From Pseudoflavonifractor sp902362925 (GTDB taxonomy: Bacteria > Bacillota > Clostridia > Oscillospirales > Oscillospiraceae): DNA of 64,000 nt. Location of the stretch: NCBI GenBank assembly GCA_902362925.1, contig CABIYL010000011.1; one strand, written 5' to 3'. Positions 7,895 through 15,706 of the stretch are shown here, piece after piece; the first letter of the stretch is position 1; each line of letters opens with the position of its first letter. A model generated the notes under the pieces. It was not told the DNA's origin. It was given only the letters and a program-made list of their open reading frames with translations, and did not search any database. The position numbers and the translations under genes were made by a program.

Positions 7895-9313
7895 ATGCTT
7901 TTTTCCAGCTCTGTGTTCCTGTTTTTGTTCCTGCCGGTGGTGCTTCTGGTGTACTACCTCCCCCTTCGGAAGTGGCGGCAGGGGCAGAACATCTTTCTGA
8001 CCCTGGCGTCCCTGTTCTTCTACGCCTGGGGTGAGCCCTGGTTCGTCCTGGTGATGATGGGCTCCATCGTGGCCAACTACCTGTTCGGTCTGTGGGTGGC
8101 CGCCTGGAAGAACCACGGCCGCAGCCTGCGGCTCCCCGTCACCATGGCGGTCATCTGCAACCTGTCCATCCTCTTTATCTTCAAGTATCTCACCTTTGTG
8201 CTCACCAACCTGAATCTGCTGGGCTTCCAGCTGACGGCGCCCATCATAAACCTGCCCATCGGCATCTCCTTCTTCACCTTCCAGGCCATGAGCTATGTGC
8301 TGGACGTGGCCCGGGGACGGGGACAGGCCCAGAAGAGCCTGCTCAACGTGGGACTCTACATCTCCTTCTTCCCCCAGCTCATCGCCGGCCCCATCGTGAA
8401 GTACGAGACGGTGGCGGAGGAGATCCTCCACCGCCGGGAGAACTGGGACGACTTCACCGCCGGTGTCCAGCGCTTCCTGATGGGCCTGGGCAAGAAGGTC
8501 ATCCTCTCCAACCAGCTGGCCGTTGTGGCCGACGCCGCCTTCAACCACGGCCAGCCTCAGTCGGTGGCCTTCGCCTGGCTGGGCGCCGTGTGCTACATCC
8601 TCCAGCTCTACTACGACTTCGGCGGCTACTCCGACATGGCCATCGGCCTGGGCCGGATGTTCGGCTTCCACTTCCTGGAGAACTTTGACTACCCCTACAT
8701 CTCCACCTCGGTCACCGAGTTCTGGCGCCGGTGGCACATCTCCCTCACCTCCTGGTTCCGTGACTACGTCTACTTCCCCCTGGGCGGCAGCCGGGTGGAC
8801 AAGAAGTGGAAGGTAGTGCGCAACATCTTTGTGGTGTGGCTTCTCACCGGCATCTGGCACGGCGCCAACTGGACCTATGTGGTCTGGGGCCTGCTGAACT
8901 ACGCCCTGCTCATGCTGGAGAAGTACGGCAAGATGGGCAAGGGCTGGCCCAAGGCCATCGGCTGGTTCTACACCCAGGTGGCCTTTGTGCTCACCTGCGT
9001 GGTGTTCCGGTCCGACTCCCTGTCCGCCGCCGGGTCCTACTTCCTCTCGCTGTTCCATATCGGCTCCATGCCGGTGTGGAGCAGCCAGGCGGCCCTCTAC
9101 CTGCGGGAATACTGGATTATCCTGCTGGCCGCCGTGCTCTGCGCCGCCCCCACCGCCACCTGGATTCGGAAAAAGCTGACCGTCACGGCAAACGGCAAAC
9201 TGCTGCCCGTGTGGGACTGCGTGTCCACCCTGGCCCTGCTGGTGGTCTTTGTGGTGGCCGTGTGCTTCACCATCAAGGGCACCTACAATCCCTTCATCTA
9301 CTTTAATTTCTGA
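7895..9313 (+). CDS. MBOAT-family O-acyltransferase (AlgI/DltB-like)
   Basis: Polytopic membrane protein of 472 residues that moves acyl groups across the membrane onto a secreted polymer, as AlgI does for alginate and DltB for teichoic acid. It begins LFSSSVFLFLFLPVVL, the usual AlgI start, includes GISFFTFQAMSYVLDV, FFPQLIAGPIVKY, the FWRRWHISLTSWFRDYVYFPLGG signature (about 275-300), and the catalytic His in GIWHGANWT (about 323). The partner DHHW protein begins 12 bases downstream. There is no D-alanine ligase gene in the window, so a Dlt role is unlikely; acetylation of an exopolysaccharide is the better guess. Confidence 0.94.
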   Translation: MLFSSSVFLFLFLPVVLLVYYLPLRKWRQGQNIFLTLASLFFYAWGEPWFVLVMMGSIVANYLFGLWVAAWKNHGRSLRLPVTMAVICNLSILFIFKYLTFVLTNLNLLGFQLTAPIINLPIGISFFTFQAMSYVLDVARGRGQAQKSLLNVGLYISFFPQLIAGPIVKYETVAEEILHRRENWDDFTAGVQRFLMGLGKKVILSNQLAVVADAAFNHGQPQSVAFAWLGAVCYILQLYYDFGGYSDMAIGLGRMFGFHFLENFDYPYISTSVTEFWRRWHISLTSWFRDYVYFPLGGSRVDKKWKVVRNIFVVWLLTGIWHGANWTYVVWGLLNYALLMLEKYGKMGKGWPKAIGWFYTQVAFVLTCVVFRSDSLSAAGSYFLSLFHIGSMPVWSSQAALYLREYWIILLAAVLCAAPTATWIRKKLTVTANGKLLPVWDCVSTLALLVVFVVAVCFTIKGTYNPFIYFNF

Positions 9314-9325
9314 GGAGGACGCACC

Positions 9326-10561
9326 ATGAGCAAACTGAAACGCAATCTTACCGCCGTCCTCTTCCTGCTGGGCATCGGAGCCGGTCTGGTGGTGGCCATA
9401 ACCGCCTTTTTCAGCGGCAGCGGCAACCTGCGGGCCGAGTTCGGAAAGGTACGCCGTGACTTCTCCTACCTGCCCACCTTCCTCTCCAGCGCGGAGAACG
9501 CCCTGAACCAGGACCTGGACAAGGACCACCACTTCATCCAGCTCTACGGCGGCATCCAGCGGCTCATGGGCCGCCGGGTGGTGGAGGACGTGGAGGCGGA
9601 CTACACCGTCATCAAGCTGGACAACGGAGATTTGGCCTTTGAGAACCTGTACGGCGGCCCCACCGACACCCGGCCCCACGCCCAGGCGGTGGCAGATTTC
9701 CAGGAACAGCTGGCCGAAAAGGACATCCCCCTGCTCTACGTCCAGGCTCCCCAGAAGGTGAGCCAGAGCGGCGATGAGTTGCCCGAGGGCGTCACCGACT
9801 ACGGCCACGAAAATGCCGACCTGCTCCTCTCCACCCTGAACGACCTGGGTGTGGACACTCTGGACCTGCGTCCTGTGCTGGAGGAGGCATCCCAGGCCCC
9901 CGGCGCGCTCCCCTTCTACTTCCGCACCGACCACCACTGGACCCCCGAGGGCGGCTTTGTGGGCTATCAGGCGGTGACGGAGCGTCTGTCGGAGATTCTG
10001 GGCTATGAGGTTAACCCCCTCTACACCGACCCGGACAGCTACACCAAAATCACCTACGAGGACTCCTTCCTGGGCAGCCAGGGCAAGCGGGTGGGCACGC
10101 TGTACACCGGCGTGGACAGCATCAACCTGTGGAAGCCCAACTTTGAGACCAGCTTCACCTACTCGGTGCCCCTCAACGCCATCGAGCGCACCGGTCCCTT
10201 TGAGGAGTCCCTTCTATTCCCGGAGCGGGTGGAGGAGATTGACTACTTCAACGGCAACCCCTACACCCTCTACGCCGGCGGCGACTACAACCTGGCCCGC
10301 ATGACCAACCACCTGAACCCCGACGGACCCCGGGTGCTGCTGATTCGTGACTCCTTCTCCTGCATCCTGGCCCCCTTCCTGGCCCTGGACTGCTCGGAGC
10401 TCATCACCATTGACCTGCGCTACTTCAAGGACAATCTGATGGACTACATGGACTGGCTGGACCCGGACATGGTGGTGGTGATGTACTGCGCCAGCTCCAC
10501 CCGTCTGCCCGAGCTGTTCCAGTTCTTCGGCGCCGACACAAAGCCGGAATTCCGCTACTAA
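9326..10561 (+). CDS. DHHW-family protein, extracellular partner of the MBOAT acyltransferase
   Basis: A membrane-anchored extracytoplasmic protein of 411 residues. One N-terminal membrane segment (about 12-32) is followed by an AlgJ/AlgX-like SGNH-hydrolase-type domain; the name-giving motif appears as TDHHWTPEGGF near residue 205, and a Ser-containing LLIRDSFSC lies near residue 340. In related systems the MBOAT protein hands acyl groups to an AlgX/AlgJ-type protein, which transfers them to the polymer. The tight spacing after the MBOAT gene and the GAGGAGG ribosome site support coexpression. The acceptor polymer is unknown. Confidence 0.85.
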   Translation: MSKLKRNLTAVLFLLGIGAGLVVAITAFFSGSGNLRAEFGKVRRDFSYLPTFLSSAENALNQDLDKDHHFIQLYGGIQRLMGRRVVEDVEADYTVIKLDNGDLAFENLYGGPTDTRPHAQAVADFQEQLAEKDIPLLYVQAPQKVSQSGDELPEGVTDYGHENADLLLSTLNDLGVDTLDLRPVLEEASQAPGALPFYFRTDHHWTPEGGFVGYQAVTERLSEILGYEVNPLYTDPDSYTKITYEDSFLGSQGKRVGTLYTGVDSINLWKPNFETSFTYSVPLNAIERTGPFEESLLFPERVEEIDYFNGNPYTLYAGGDYNLARMTNHLNPDGPRVLLIRDSFSCILAPFLALDCSELITIDLRYFKDNLMDYMDWLDPDMVVVMYCASSTRLPELFQFFGADTKPEFRY

Positions 10562-10580
10562 AACATAAGAGGTGAACGGA

Positions 10581-11801
10581 TTGAACGCCGCACAGCCCTC
10601 GCTCCGCAGGCTGGACCTGCACTATATTGTCATGCAGATGGGCTACTGGGCCATGTTTGCCGCTATCTGCGCCTACCTGGCCGCCCTGCTGGGAGAGCGT
10701 GGCTTCTCCAACAGCCAGATCGGCCTGCTCATCGCCATCCGCTGTCTGGCGGGTATCATCTTCCAGCCCCTGCTGGGCGGCTTTGCCGACCGGCACCCCG
10801 AAATTCCCCTGAAGGTCATCGTCTCCCTGTCCCTGGCCCTGTCTCTGGCCGCCTCCCTGGCGTTCCTCCTCTGGCCCATGGGCATGGGAGGCACCGCCGT
10901 CATCCTCATCATCCTGGGCGGCTTCGAAATCTCCGCCTATCCCCTGATGGACGCCATGGCCATCCAGTTCATCAACGCTGGTATGCCCATCCGGTACAGC
11001 CTGGGCCGGGGCATCGGCTCCATGGCCTACGCCGTCACCTGCGTCATCCTGGGCCTCCAGACCCAGGCCATGGGCGTGGAGAGCACCCTCATCACCCATG
11101 CGGTGCTGGTGGCGGCGGTCATCGCCCTGACCATCACCTACCCCACCTTCCGCTCTGCTACTGCGGCAGCGGACGCGCCCCCTGCGGAGAAGCCCCACTC
11201 GGTGTGGTACCTGCTGCGGAACAATCCCCCCTTCACCCTCATGCTGGTGGCCATCCTGCTGGGCCTCACCGCCTGCCTGCCCATGTCCAACTTTCTGGTC
11301 AACGTGGTGGAGAGCCGGGGCGGCAACAGCGCCGACCTGGGCGTGGCGCTGTTCATCATGGGCGGCTTTGAGCTGCCCACCGCCTTCTTCTTCCAGCGCA
11401 TGCTCCGCCGCCTGGGCAGCGGAAAACTCATCCTCATCAGCATGGTGTTTACCGTTCTGAAGGCCGTGGCGCTGCTGCTGTCCTTCAATCTGGCCACTGT
11501 GTTCCTGGCCCAGCCCCTCCAGATGCTGGGGTACGGCCTGTTCACCCCGGCGTCGGTGTACTTTGTCAACGAGTCGGTGCCTGAGGCCGACCGGGTGCGG
11601 GGTCAGACGGTGATGATGGTGGCCTCCAACGGCATGGGCGGCATGCTGGGCAGCTACATCAGTGGTCTGGCCCTGGACGCAGGCGCATCCCTGCCCATGG
11701 GCGGAGCCAACCTGATGCTGCTGTGCTGCATCGCGCTGGGCTGCGCCGCCACCGCGCTGGCCGCGGCCGCACTAGCCTGGAGCAGAATGACAAATAAATA
11801 A
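10581..11801 (+). CDS. MFS transporter (MFS_1-like)
   Basis: A 12-helix major facilitator of about 406 residues, resembling the LacY/nucleoside-permease-like group (MFS_1_like). Helix 2-3 loop GGFADRHPE is a degenerate version of the family's GxxxDRxGR motif. The start chosen is TTG at 10581, because AAGAGGTGA lies 6 bases upstream; an in-frame GTG at 10572 overlaps that ribosome site. It ends at a strong terminator and closes the plus-strand acylation cluster, so it may export or import a related sugar or nucleoside, but substrate cannot be read from sequence. Confidence 0.85.
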   Translation: MNAAQPSLRRLDLHYIVMQMGYWAMFAAICAYLAALLGERGFSNSQIGLLIAIRCLAGIIFQPLLGGFADRHPEIPLKVIVSLSLALSLAASLAFLLWPMGMGGTAVILIILGGFEISAYPLMDAMAIQFINAGMPIRYSLGRGIGSMAYAVTCVILGLQTQAMGVESTLITHAVLVAAVIALTITYPTFRSATAAADAPPAEKPHSVWYLLRNNPPFTLMLVAILLGLTACLPMSNFLVNVVESRGGNSADLGVALFIMGGFELPTAFFFQRMLRRLGSGKLILISMVFTVLKAVALLLSFNLATVFLAQPLQMLGYGLFTPASVYFVNESVPEADRVRGQTVMMVASNGMGGMLGSYISGLALDAGASLPMGGANLMLLCCIALGCAATALAAAALAWSRMTNK

Positions 11802-11837
11802 CAAAAACAGGGCTTTGACAGCCCTGTTTTTGTTTTA
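11801..11837 (+). terminator. Intrinsic terminator after the MFS gene
   Basis: 14-bp stem (11801-11814 with 11820-11833), 5-base loop, followed by T residues. It overlaps the stop codon of the MFS gene. Confidence 0.9.
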
Positions 11838-11873
11838 CCTGCGATTTTTCCGCAAAATTTTTTGATTTACTCT

Positions 11874-11902
11874 TTTCAACTGCTTTGCTACCATGCTATA
11901 AT
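11874..11902 (+). promoter_or_regulatory. Promoter of the FUSC-like gene
   Basis: TATAAT at 11897-11902 with an extended TGC just upstream; weak -35 TTTCAA at 11874-11879, 17-base spacer. Confidence 0.6.
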
Positions 11903-11956
11903 GTTCCCATATATGGAACAGACCGGAAAATACTTTGGAGTTGGAGCGATTTTGAC

Positions 11957-12479
11957 ATGAGCCAAAACAGTCCCTCAGCCCGTCCCTTCCCCAGAATCGG
12001 CATGCGCAACATCAAGACGGCCACAGCCGCGGCCCTGTGCGCGCTGGTGTACTTCTTCCTAGACCGCAGCCCCGCCTTTGCCTGTATCGGCGCCATCTTC
12101 GGCATGGGCAGCGACCTGGAAAATTCCCGGCTTCACGGCGGCAACCGTCTCTTCGGCACCCTCATCGGCGGCCTGCTGGGCATGGCTCTGTTCCGGGTGT
12201 ACCTGATTTTCTACCCCAACGGCGGCCACTCCCTGCTGCTGGTACCCCTGGTATTCGTGGGCGTGGTCATTCTCATTCTCCTGTGTCAGGTCTTCTGGGT
12301 GGGCGGCGTGCAGCCCGGCGGCGTGGTGCTGTGCATCCTGCTGTTCAACACCCCGGTGGACACCTACGTCAGCTACGCCCTCAACCGCATCCTGGACACC
12401 GCCATCGGCGTGGTGGCGGCCATGGTGGTCAACAGCCTGTTCCCCGGCGGCTTCACCTTCCAGCATCTCAAGGAGCATC
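11957..12479 (+). CDS. Aromatic acid exporter/FUSC-family membrane protein (cut by assembly gap)
   Basis: The visible 174 residues show a hydrophilic start followed by at least four hydrophobic helices in the ArAE_1 (YgaB/FUSC-like) arrangement: the segment starting GMRNIKTATAAALCALVYF, an AFACIGAIFGMGSDLENS stretch, GNRLFGTLIGGLLGMALF, and two further helices ending DTAIGVVAAMVVNSLFP. Members of this family are proposed to relieve build-up of aromatic or weak acids. The ATG at 11957 follows TTGGAG; an upstream in-frame ATG at 11885 overlaps the promoter. The C terminus is lost in the run of N, so function and length cannot be checked. Confidence 0.75.
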
Positions 12480-12793
12480 NNNNNNNNNNNNNNNNNNNNN
12501 NNNNNNNNNNNNNNNNNNNNNNNNNNNNNNNNNNNNNNNNNNNNNNNNNNNNNNNNNNNNNNNNNNNNNNNNNNNNNNNNNNNNNNNNNNNNNNNNNNNN
12601 NNNNNNNNNNNNNNNNNNNNNNNNNNNNNNNNNNNNNNNNNNNNNNNNNNNNNNNNNNNNNNNNNNNNNNNNNNNNNNNNNNNNNNNNNNNNNNNNNNNN
12701 NNNNNNNNNNNNNNNNNNNNNNNNNNNNNNNNNNNNNNNNNNNNNNNNNNNNNNNNNNNNNNNNNNNNNNNNNNNNNNNNNNNNNNNNNNNNN
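12480..12793. other. Assembly gap (314 N)
   Basis: Unknown bases. The gap removes the 3' ends of two convergent genes, the FUSC-like gene (plus) and the Nudix gene (minus). Its true length may differ from 314. Confidence 1.
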
Positions 12794-13200
12794 AGCAGGT
12801 AGGACACATTCAGGTGCTGGTGGGCCGCCACGTATTTCCCCCGCTTTACATGTCCCCACACGGGCAGGATGTCCAGAGAGGCGATATCTCTGGACAGGGG
12901 GCGCACATGGGTGACGCCGGTCTCCTCCGTGGCCTCCCGCAGAGCCACGGCCAGCAGATCGCTGTCCCCGTCTGCGTGGCCGCCGGTCCAGGCCCAAACC
13001 TTATAGATGTTGTGGTGGGCCATGAGCACCTTGGTGGCGTCGGCGTTGACCACAAAGCCGGAGCTGGTGATGTGGGCGTACTCATTCTGCCGGGTGAGCA
13101 CGGTGTCGGGGTACCGGGCCACATAGTCCAGGATAATCCGCTTGTCGGTCTCCTCCTGCTCATTCTGAGGGCGGTAGGCCCGGATGTCATCCGCGTACAT
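12794..13200 (-). CDS. Nudix hydrolase (3' end lost in gap)
   Basis: A pyrophosphohydrolase of the Nudix superfamily acting on nucleoside diphosphates linked to another group. About 135 residues are visible. The Nudix box is present as GGHADGDSDLLAVALREATEETG: the REATEE core is intact, while the first acidic position is Asp rather than the usual Glu. An N-terminal helical stretch (RILDYVARYPD-like) and FVVNADATKVLM precede it. The ATG at 13200 follows AAAGGGG, and the gene starts 4 bases after folA ends, so it is probably the last gene of thyA-DUF523-folA-nudix. A house-cleaning role on oxidised or excess nucleotides would suit that setting (inference). Confidence 0.85.
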
Positions 13201-13204
13201 CACG

Positions 13205-13684
13205 TTACCCCTTTCTCCGGTAGGTGGCGTAGTGGAAGGCCAATCCTCCGTCCTCCAGCACCGGCTCTTCTTCCGCCAGCTCCCACTCGGGCAGGGTGTC
13301 CAGGTTGGGGAACCAGGCATCAGCCTCAAAGGAGGCATGGATCTTGGTGATGTAGGCCGTATCGCACCAGTCCAGAGCGGCCCGGTACACCTGGCCGCCG
13401 CCGATGACAAAGGTGTCCGCCGGGCAGGCCGCTCTGGCCTCCTCCAGACTGTGGAACACAACGGCATTTTTCACCTTATAGTCCGGATTGGTGGAGAGAA
13501 TATAGTTCTGCCGCCCGGGCAGAGGCTTCCCACCGGGGAAGGTCTCCAGAGTCTTGCGCCCCAGCAGCACCGGGTGCCCCAGGGTCAGGGCCTTGAACCG
13601 CTTCAAATCGGGGGAAATCCGGGCCAGTAGCTTGTTCTGGTAACCAATGGCCCAGTTCTGATCCACCGCCGCAATCAGGTACAT
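13205..13684 (-). CDS. folA: Dihydrofolate reductase
   Basis: NADPH-dependent reduction of dihydrofolate to tetrahydrofolate; 159 residues, the usual chromosomal length. The N terminus MYLIAAVDQNWAIGYQNKL carries the substrate-loop pattern; the usual acidic active-site region follows in ISPDLKRFKALTLGHPVLLGRKTLETFP, and the cofactor segment is FVIGGGQVYRAAL. ThyA consumes methylene-tetrahydrofolate and releases dihydrofolate, so colocation with thyA makes a closed dTMP cycle. It follows the DUF523 gene with no gap. Confidence 0.96.
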   Translation of the reverse strand: MYLIAAVDQNWAIGYQNKLLARISPDLKRFKALTLGHPVLLGRKTLETFPGGKPLPGRQNYILSTNPDYKVKNAVVFHSLEEARAACPADTFVIGGGQVYRAALDWCDTAYITKIHASFEADAWFPNLDTLPEWELAEEEPVLEDGGLAFHYATYRRKG

Positions 13685-14140
13685 TCAGCCTTCCTCCTTG
13701 ATAAAGTCCAGAAATTCCGCCCAGTGCTCCTCGTCAAACACCGGAATACCGGCGTTTTTGAGCCGGGCGGCGGTCACGCCGTCACCGGGGATTTTCCGTC
13801 CGGTGAAGGTGCCGTCGTAGATGACGCCGCTGCCGCAGGAGGGGCTGCGGGCCTTCAGCAGAGCGCACCGGCACCCCATAAGTCGGGCCAGCTCCTCCGC
13901 CTGGGCAGCTCCCCGGGTGTACTGCTCCGTCACGTCCGCCCCATCCCTGGTGAGCACCCGCTCCCCCACCCGCTCGGAGGGCGGACGGGGCGTGGCCAGG
14001 CCACCCAGCTGCTCGGGGCACACAGGCACAAAGCTCAAATCCGCCCGGTTCAGCAGCTCAACCAGCGGCGGAAATGCTTTGCCGTCCCCGCTGTACCGGC
14101 ATGTCAGGCCCAGCAGACAGGCCGACACCAGAATCCGCAT
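13685..14140 (-). CDS. DUF523 protein (TudS-like Fe-S desulfurase family)
   Basis: A 151-residue protein with the conserved cysteines of DUF523: VSACLLGLTCRYSG at the N terminus, PVCPEQLGGL near residue 40, and LLKARSPSCGSG near residue 97. Family members of the TudS type bind a [4Fe-4S] cluster with three cysteines and remove sulfur from 2-thiouracil; whether this protein does so is an inference. Its placement between thyA and folA suggests a role near pyrimidine salvage, and a thiouracil or similar base-repair activity would make sense there. Confidence 0.85.
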   Translation of the reverse strand: MRILVSACLLGLTCRYSGDGKAFPPLVELLNRADLSFVPVCPEQLGGLATPRPPSERVGERVLTRDGADVTEQYTRGAAQAEELARLMGCRCALLKARSPSCGSGVIYDGTFTGRKIPGDGVTAARLKNAGIPVFDEEHWAEFLDFIKEEG

Positions 14141-14153
14141 CTGCCCTTCCTCC

Positions 14154-14984
14154 TTACACCGCCACCGGAATTTTCACATCCAGGGGGTGGAACTGGTAGC
14201 CCTCCAGCTTCAGGCTGTCCCGGGTAAAGGCGTAGAAGTCGTCCACCTCCGGGTCCATCCACAGCGTGGGGGCGTCGTAGGGCTTGCGGGCAATGATCTC
14301 CTCCACAATGGGCACGTGCCGGTCGTAGATGTGGGCGTCGGCGATGACGTGGACCAGCTCGCCCGCCTCCAGACCGGACACCCTGGCCAGCATGTGGACC
14401 AGGGCGGCGTACTGCATCACGTTCCAGCCGTTGGCGGTGAGCATGTCCTGGCTGCGCTGGTTGAGAATGGCGTTGAGGGTCTTGCCCGTCACGTTAAAGG
14501 TCATGGAGTAGGCGCAGGGGTAGAGCGCCATCTCGTGCAGGTCGTGGTGGTTGTAGAGATTGGTCATAATTCGCCGGGAGGCGGGGTTGTGCTTCAGGTC
14601 GTAGAGCACCCGGTCCACCTGGTCGAACTCCCCCTCGGGGTAGACGTGCTTCACCCCCAACTGGTAGCCGTAGGCCTTGCCGATGGAGCCGTTCTCATCG
14701 GCCCAGGCGTCCCAGATGTGGCTGTTCAGGTCGTGGATGTTGTTGGACTTCTTCTGCCAGATCCACAGCAGCTCGTCCAGGGAGCTCTTGAAGGCCATCT
14801 TCCGAATGGTCTGGACGGGGAATTCCTTCTTCAGGTCGTACCGGTTCACCACGCCGAAGAGCTTGATGGTGTGGGCGGGGGCGCCGTCGTCCCACCGGGG
14901 ACGCACCGCCTGGTCCGTGTCCCAGGTCCCGTGGGCGAGGATGTCTTTGCAGTTCTGGATAAATCGCTCGTCGGCGTAGCTCAT
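14154..14984 (-). CDS. thyA: Thymidylate synthase
   Basis: Methylates dUMP to dTMP using methylene-tetrahydrofolate, which is oxidised to dihydrofolate. The 276 residues include the catalytic Cys in LYPCAYSMTF (C157), the RIMTNLYN arginine motif that binds phosphate, NQRSQDMLTANGWNV, and HVIADAHIYDRHV. The acidic, slightly long sequence resembles clostridial ThyA proteins. First gene of the thyA-DUF523-folA-nudix operon, with an AGGAGGAAG ribosome site and a promoter at 15017-15045. No thyX is visible. Confidence 0.97.
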   Translation of the reverse strand: MSYADERFIQNCKDILAHGTWDTDQAVRPRWDDGAPAHTIKLFGVVNRYDLKKEFPVQTIRKMAFKSSLDELLWIWQKKSNNIHDLNSHIWDAWADENGSIGKAYGYQLGVKHVYPEGEFDQVDRVLYDLKHNPASRRIMTNLYNHHDLHEMALYPCAYSMTFNVTGKTLNAILNQRSQDMLTANGWNVMQYAALVHMLARVSGLEAGELVHVIADAHIYDRHVPIVEEIIARKPYDAPTLWMDPEVDDFYAFTRDSLKLEGYQFHPLDVKIPVAV

Positions 14985-15016
14985 GTGTCTTCCTCCTGTT
15001 GTATTCGTTCCGGTCT

Positions 15017-15045
15017 ATTTTATTATATCGGGCAGCACGGCGCAA
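15017..15045 (-). promoter_or_regulatory. Promoter of thyA
   Basis: Minus strand TTGCGC (15040-15045) and TAAAAT (15017-15022), 17-base spacer, 33 bases before the start codon. Confidence 0.6.
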
Positions 15046-15068
15046 GCCCTTTCGGCACGCTTCCCTCT

Positions 15069-15097
15069 TTGCGTATTCGGGTATATTGTGGTAAAAT
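15069..15097 (+). promoter_or_regulatory. Promoter of the small membrane protein gene
   Basis: TTGCGT (15069-15074) and TAAAAT (15092-15097), 17-base spacer, divergent from the thyA promoter. Confidence 0.6.
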
Positions 15098-15142
15098 AAT
15101 AAAAACGCTCCGTTTCTGCGGAAGCCGGACGAGGTGAAGGGA

Positions 15143-15649
15143 ATGTATCAGGATATCCGGGCCCAAAAGGGCCGTTTTCTGCTCCGTGCCCTGCTGTGGC
15201 TGATCTTTGTCGCCCAGTTTGCCCAGGCGCTGATTCCGTTCATCCGAGCCGGCGGCGGTCTGGAGCCTCTGATGCTCCTCTTTGCCCTAGCTCCCCTGCT
15301 GCCTTCAGCCGTGGTGCTGTGGGCCCTGCACCGGGGCAACCGTGCCGCTCTGGCGGTATTCTGCCTCATCGGCCTTGAGCAGATCGCCGCCTTCAGCTAC
15401 TGGATTCTCCCCCGCTACCAGGAGGCCATGGCTCCCGTGGACTCCCTGGGCTCCGCCAGCTTGGTGCTCACGGTCATCGACCTGGTCCTGCGGCTGATTG
15501 TGCTCTACCAGATGTTCTCCGGCTCCACCGTGCCCGTGTGGCTGGAGTGCCGCCGGGACATGCGGCGCAGAAAGGACCTGATTCTGGAGCTGGTGCTCTT
15601 CGGCGTGTCCATTCTGGCCATCGTGGTACTTATTTTCCTCTCCCTGTAA
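15143..15649 (+). CDS. Uncharacterised four-helix membrane protein
   Basis: I do not recognise the family. The 168 residues have four predicted membrane helices (about 14-36, 44-64, 72-97 and 146-166) with a basic cytoplasmic segment (ECRRDMRRRKD) before the last helix. The ATG at 15143 is preferred because GAGGTGAAG lies just upstream; an in-frame GTG at 15134 is inside that site. Monocistronic: own promoter and a terminator shared with lysA. Function unknown. Confidence 0.7.
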   Translation: MYQDIRAQKGRFLLRALLWLIFVAQFAQALIPFIRAGGGLEPLMLLFALAPLLPSAVVLWALHRGNRAALAVFCLIGLEQIAAFSYWILPRYQEAMAPVDSLGSASLVLTVIDLVLRLIVLYQMFSGSTVPVWLECRRDMRRRKDLILELVLFGVSILAIVVLIFLSL

Positions 15650-15653
15650 ATGC

Positions 15654-15700
15654 AAACGCCCGCCCACTTCCCAATCGAGAAGTGAGCGGGCGTTTTAGTT
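15654..15700. terminator. Bidirectional terminator between the membrane protein gene and lysA
   Basis: 10-bp plus 6-bp stem (15654-15663/15686-15695 and 15665-15670/15679-15684) with AAA on one side and TTTT on the other, serving convergent genes. Confidence 0.85.
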
Positions 15701-15706
15701 TTGTGT

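Noticed and set aside
7856..9937. Long minus-strand frames opposite the MBOAT/DHHW genes
   Set aside because: No ribosome site or recognisable protein; the plus strand carries clear families.
12373..13467. Open frames running through the N gap and joining Nudix and other sequence
   Set aside because: They exist only because unknown bases are read as open; coding cannot be claimed in the gap.
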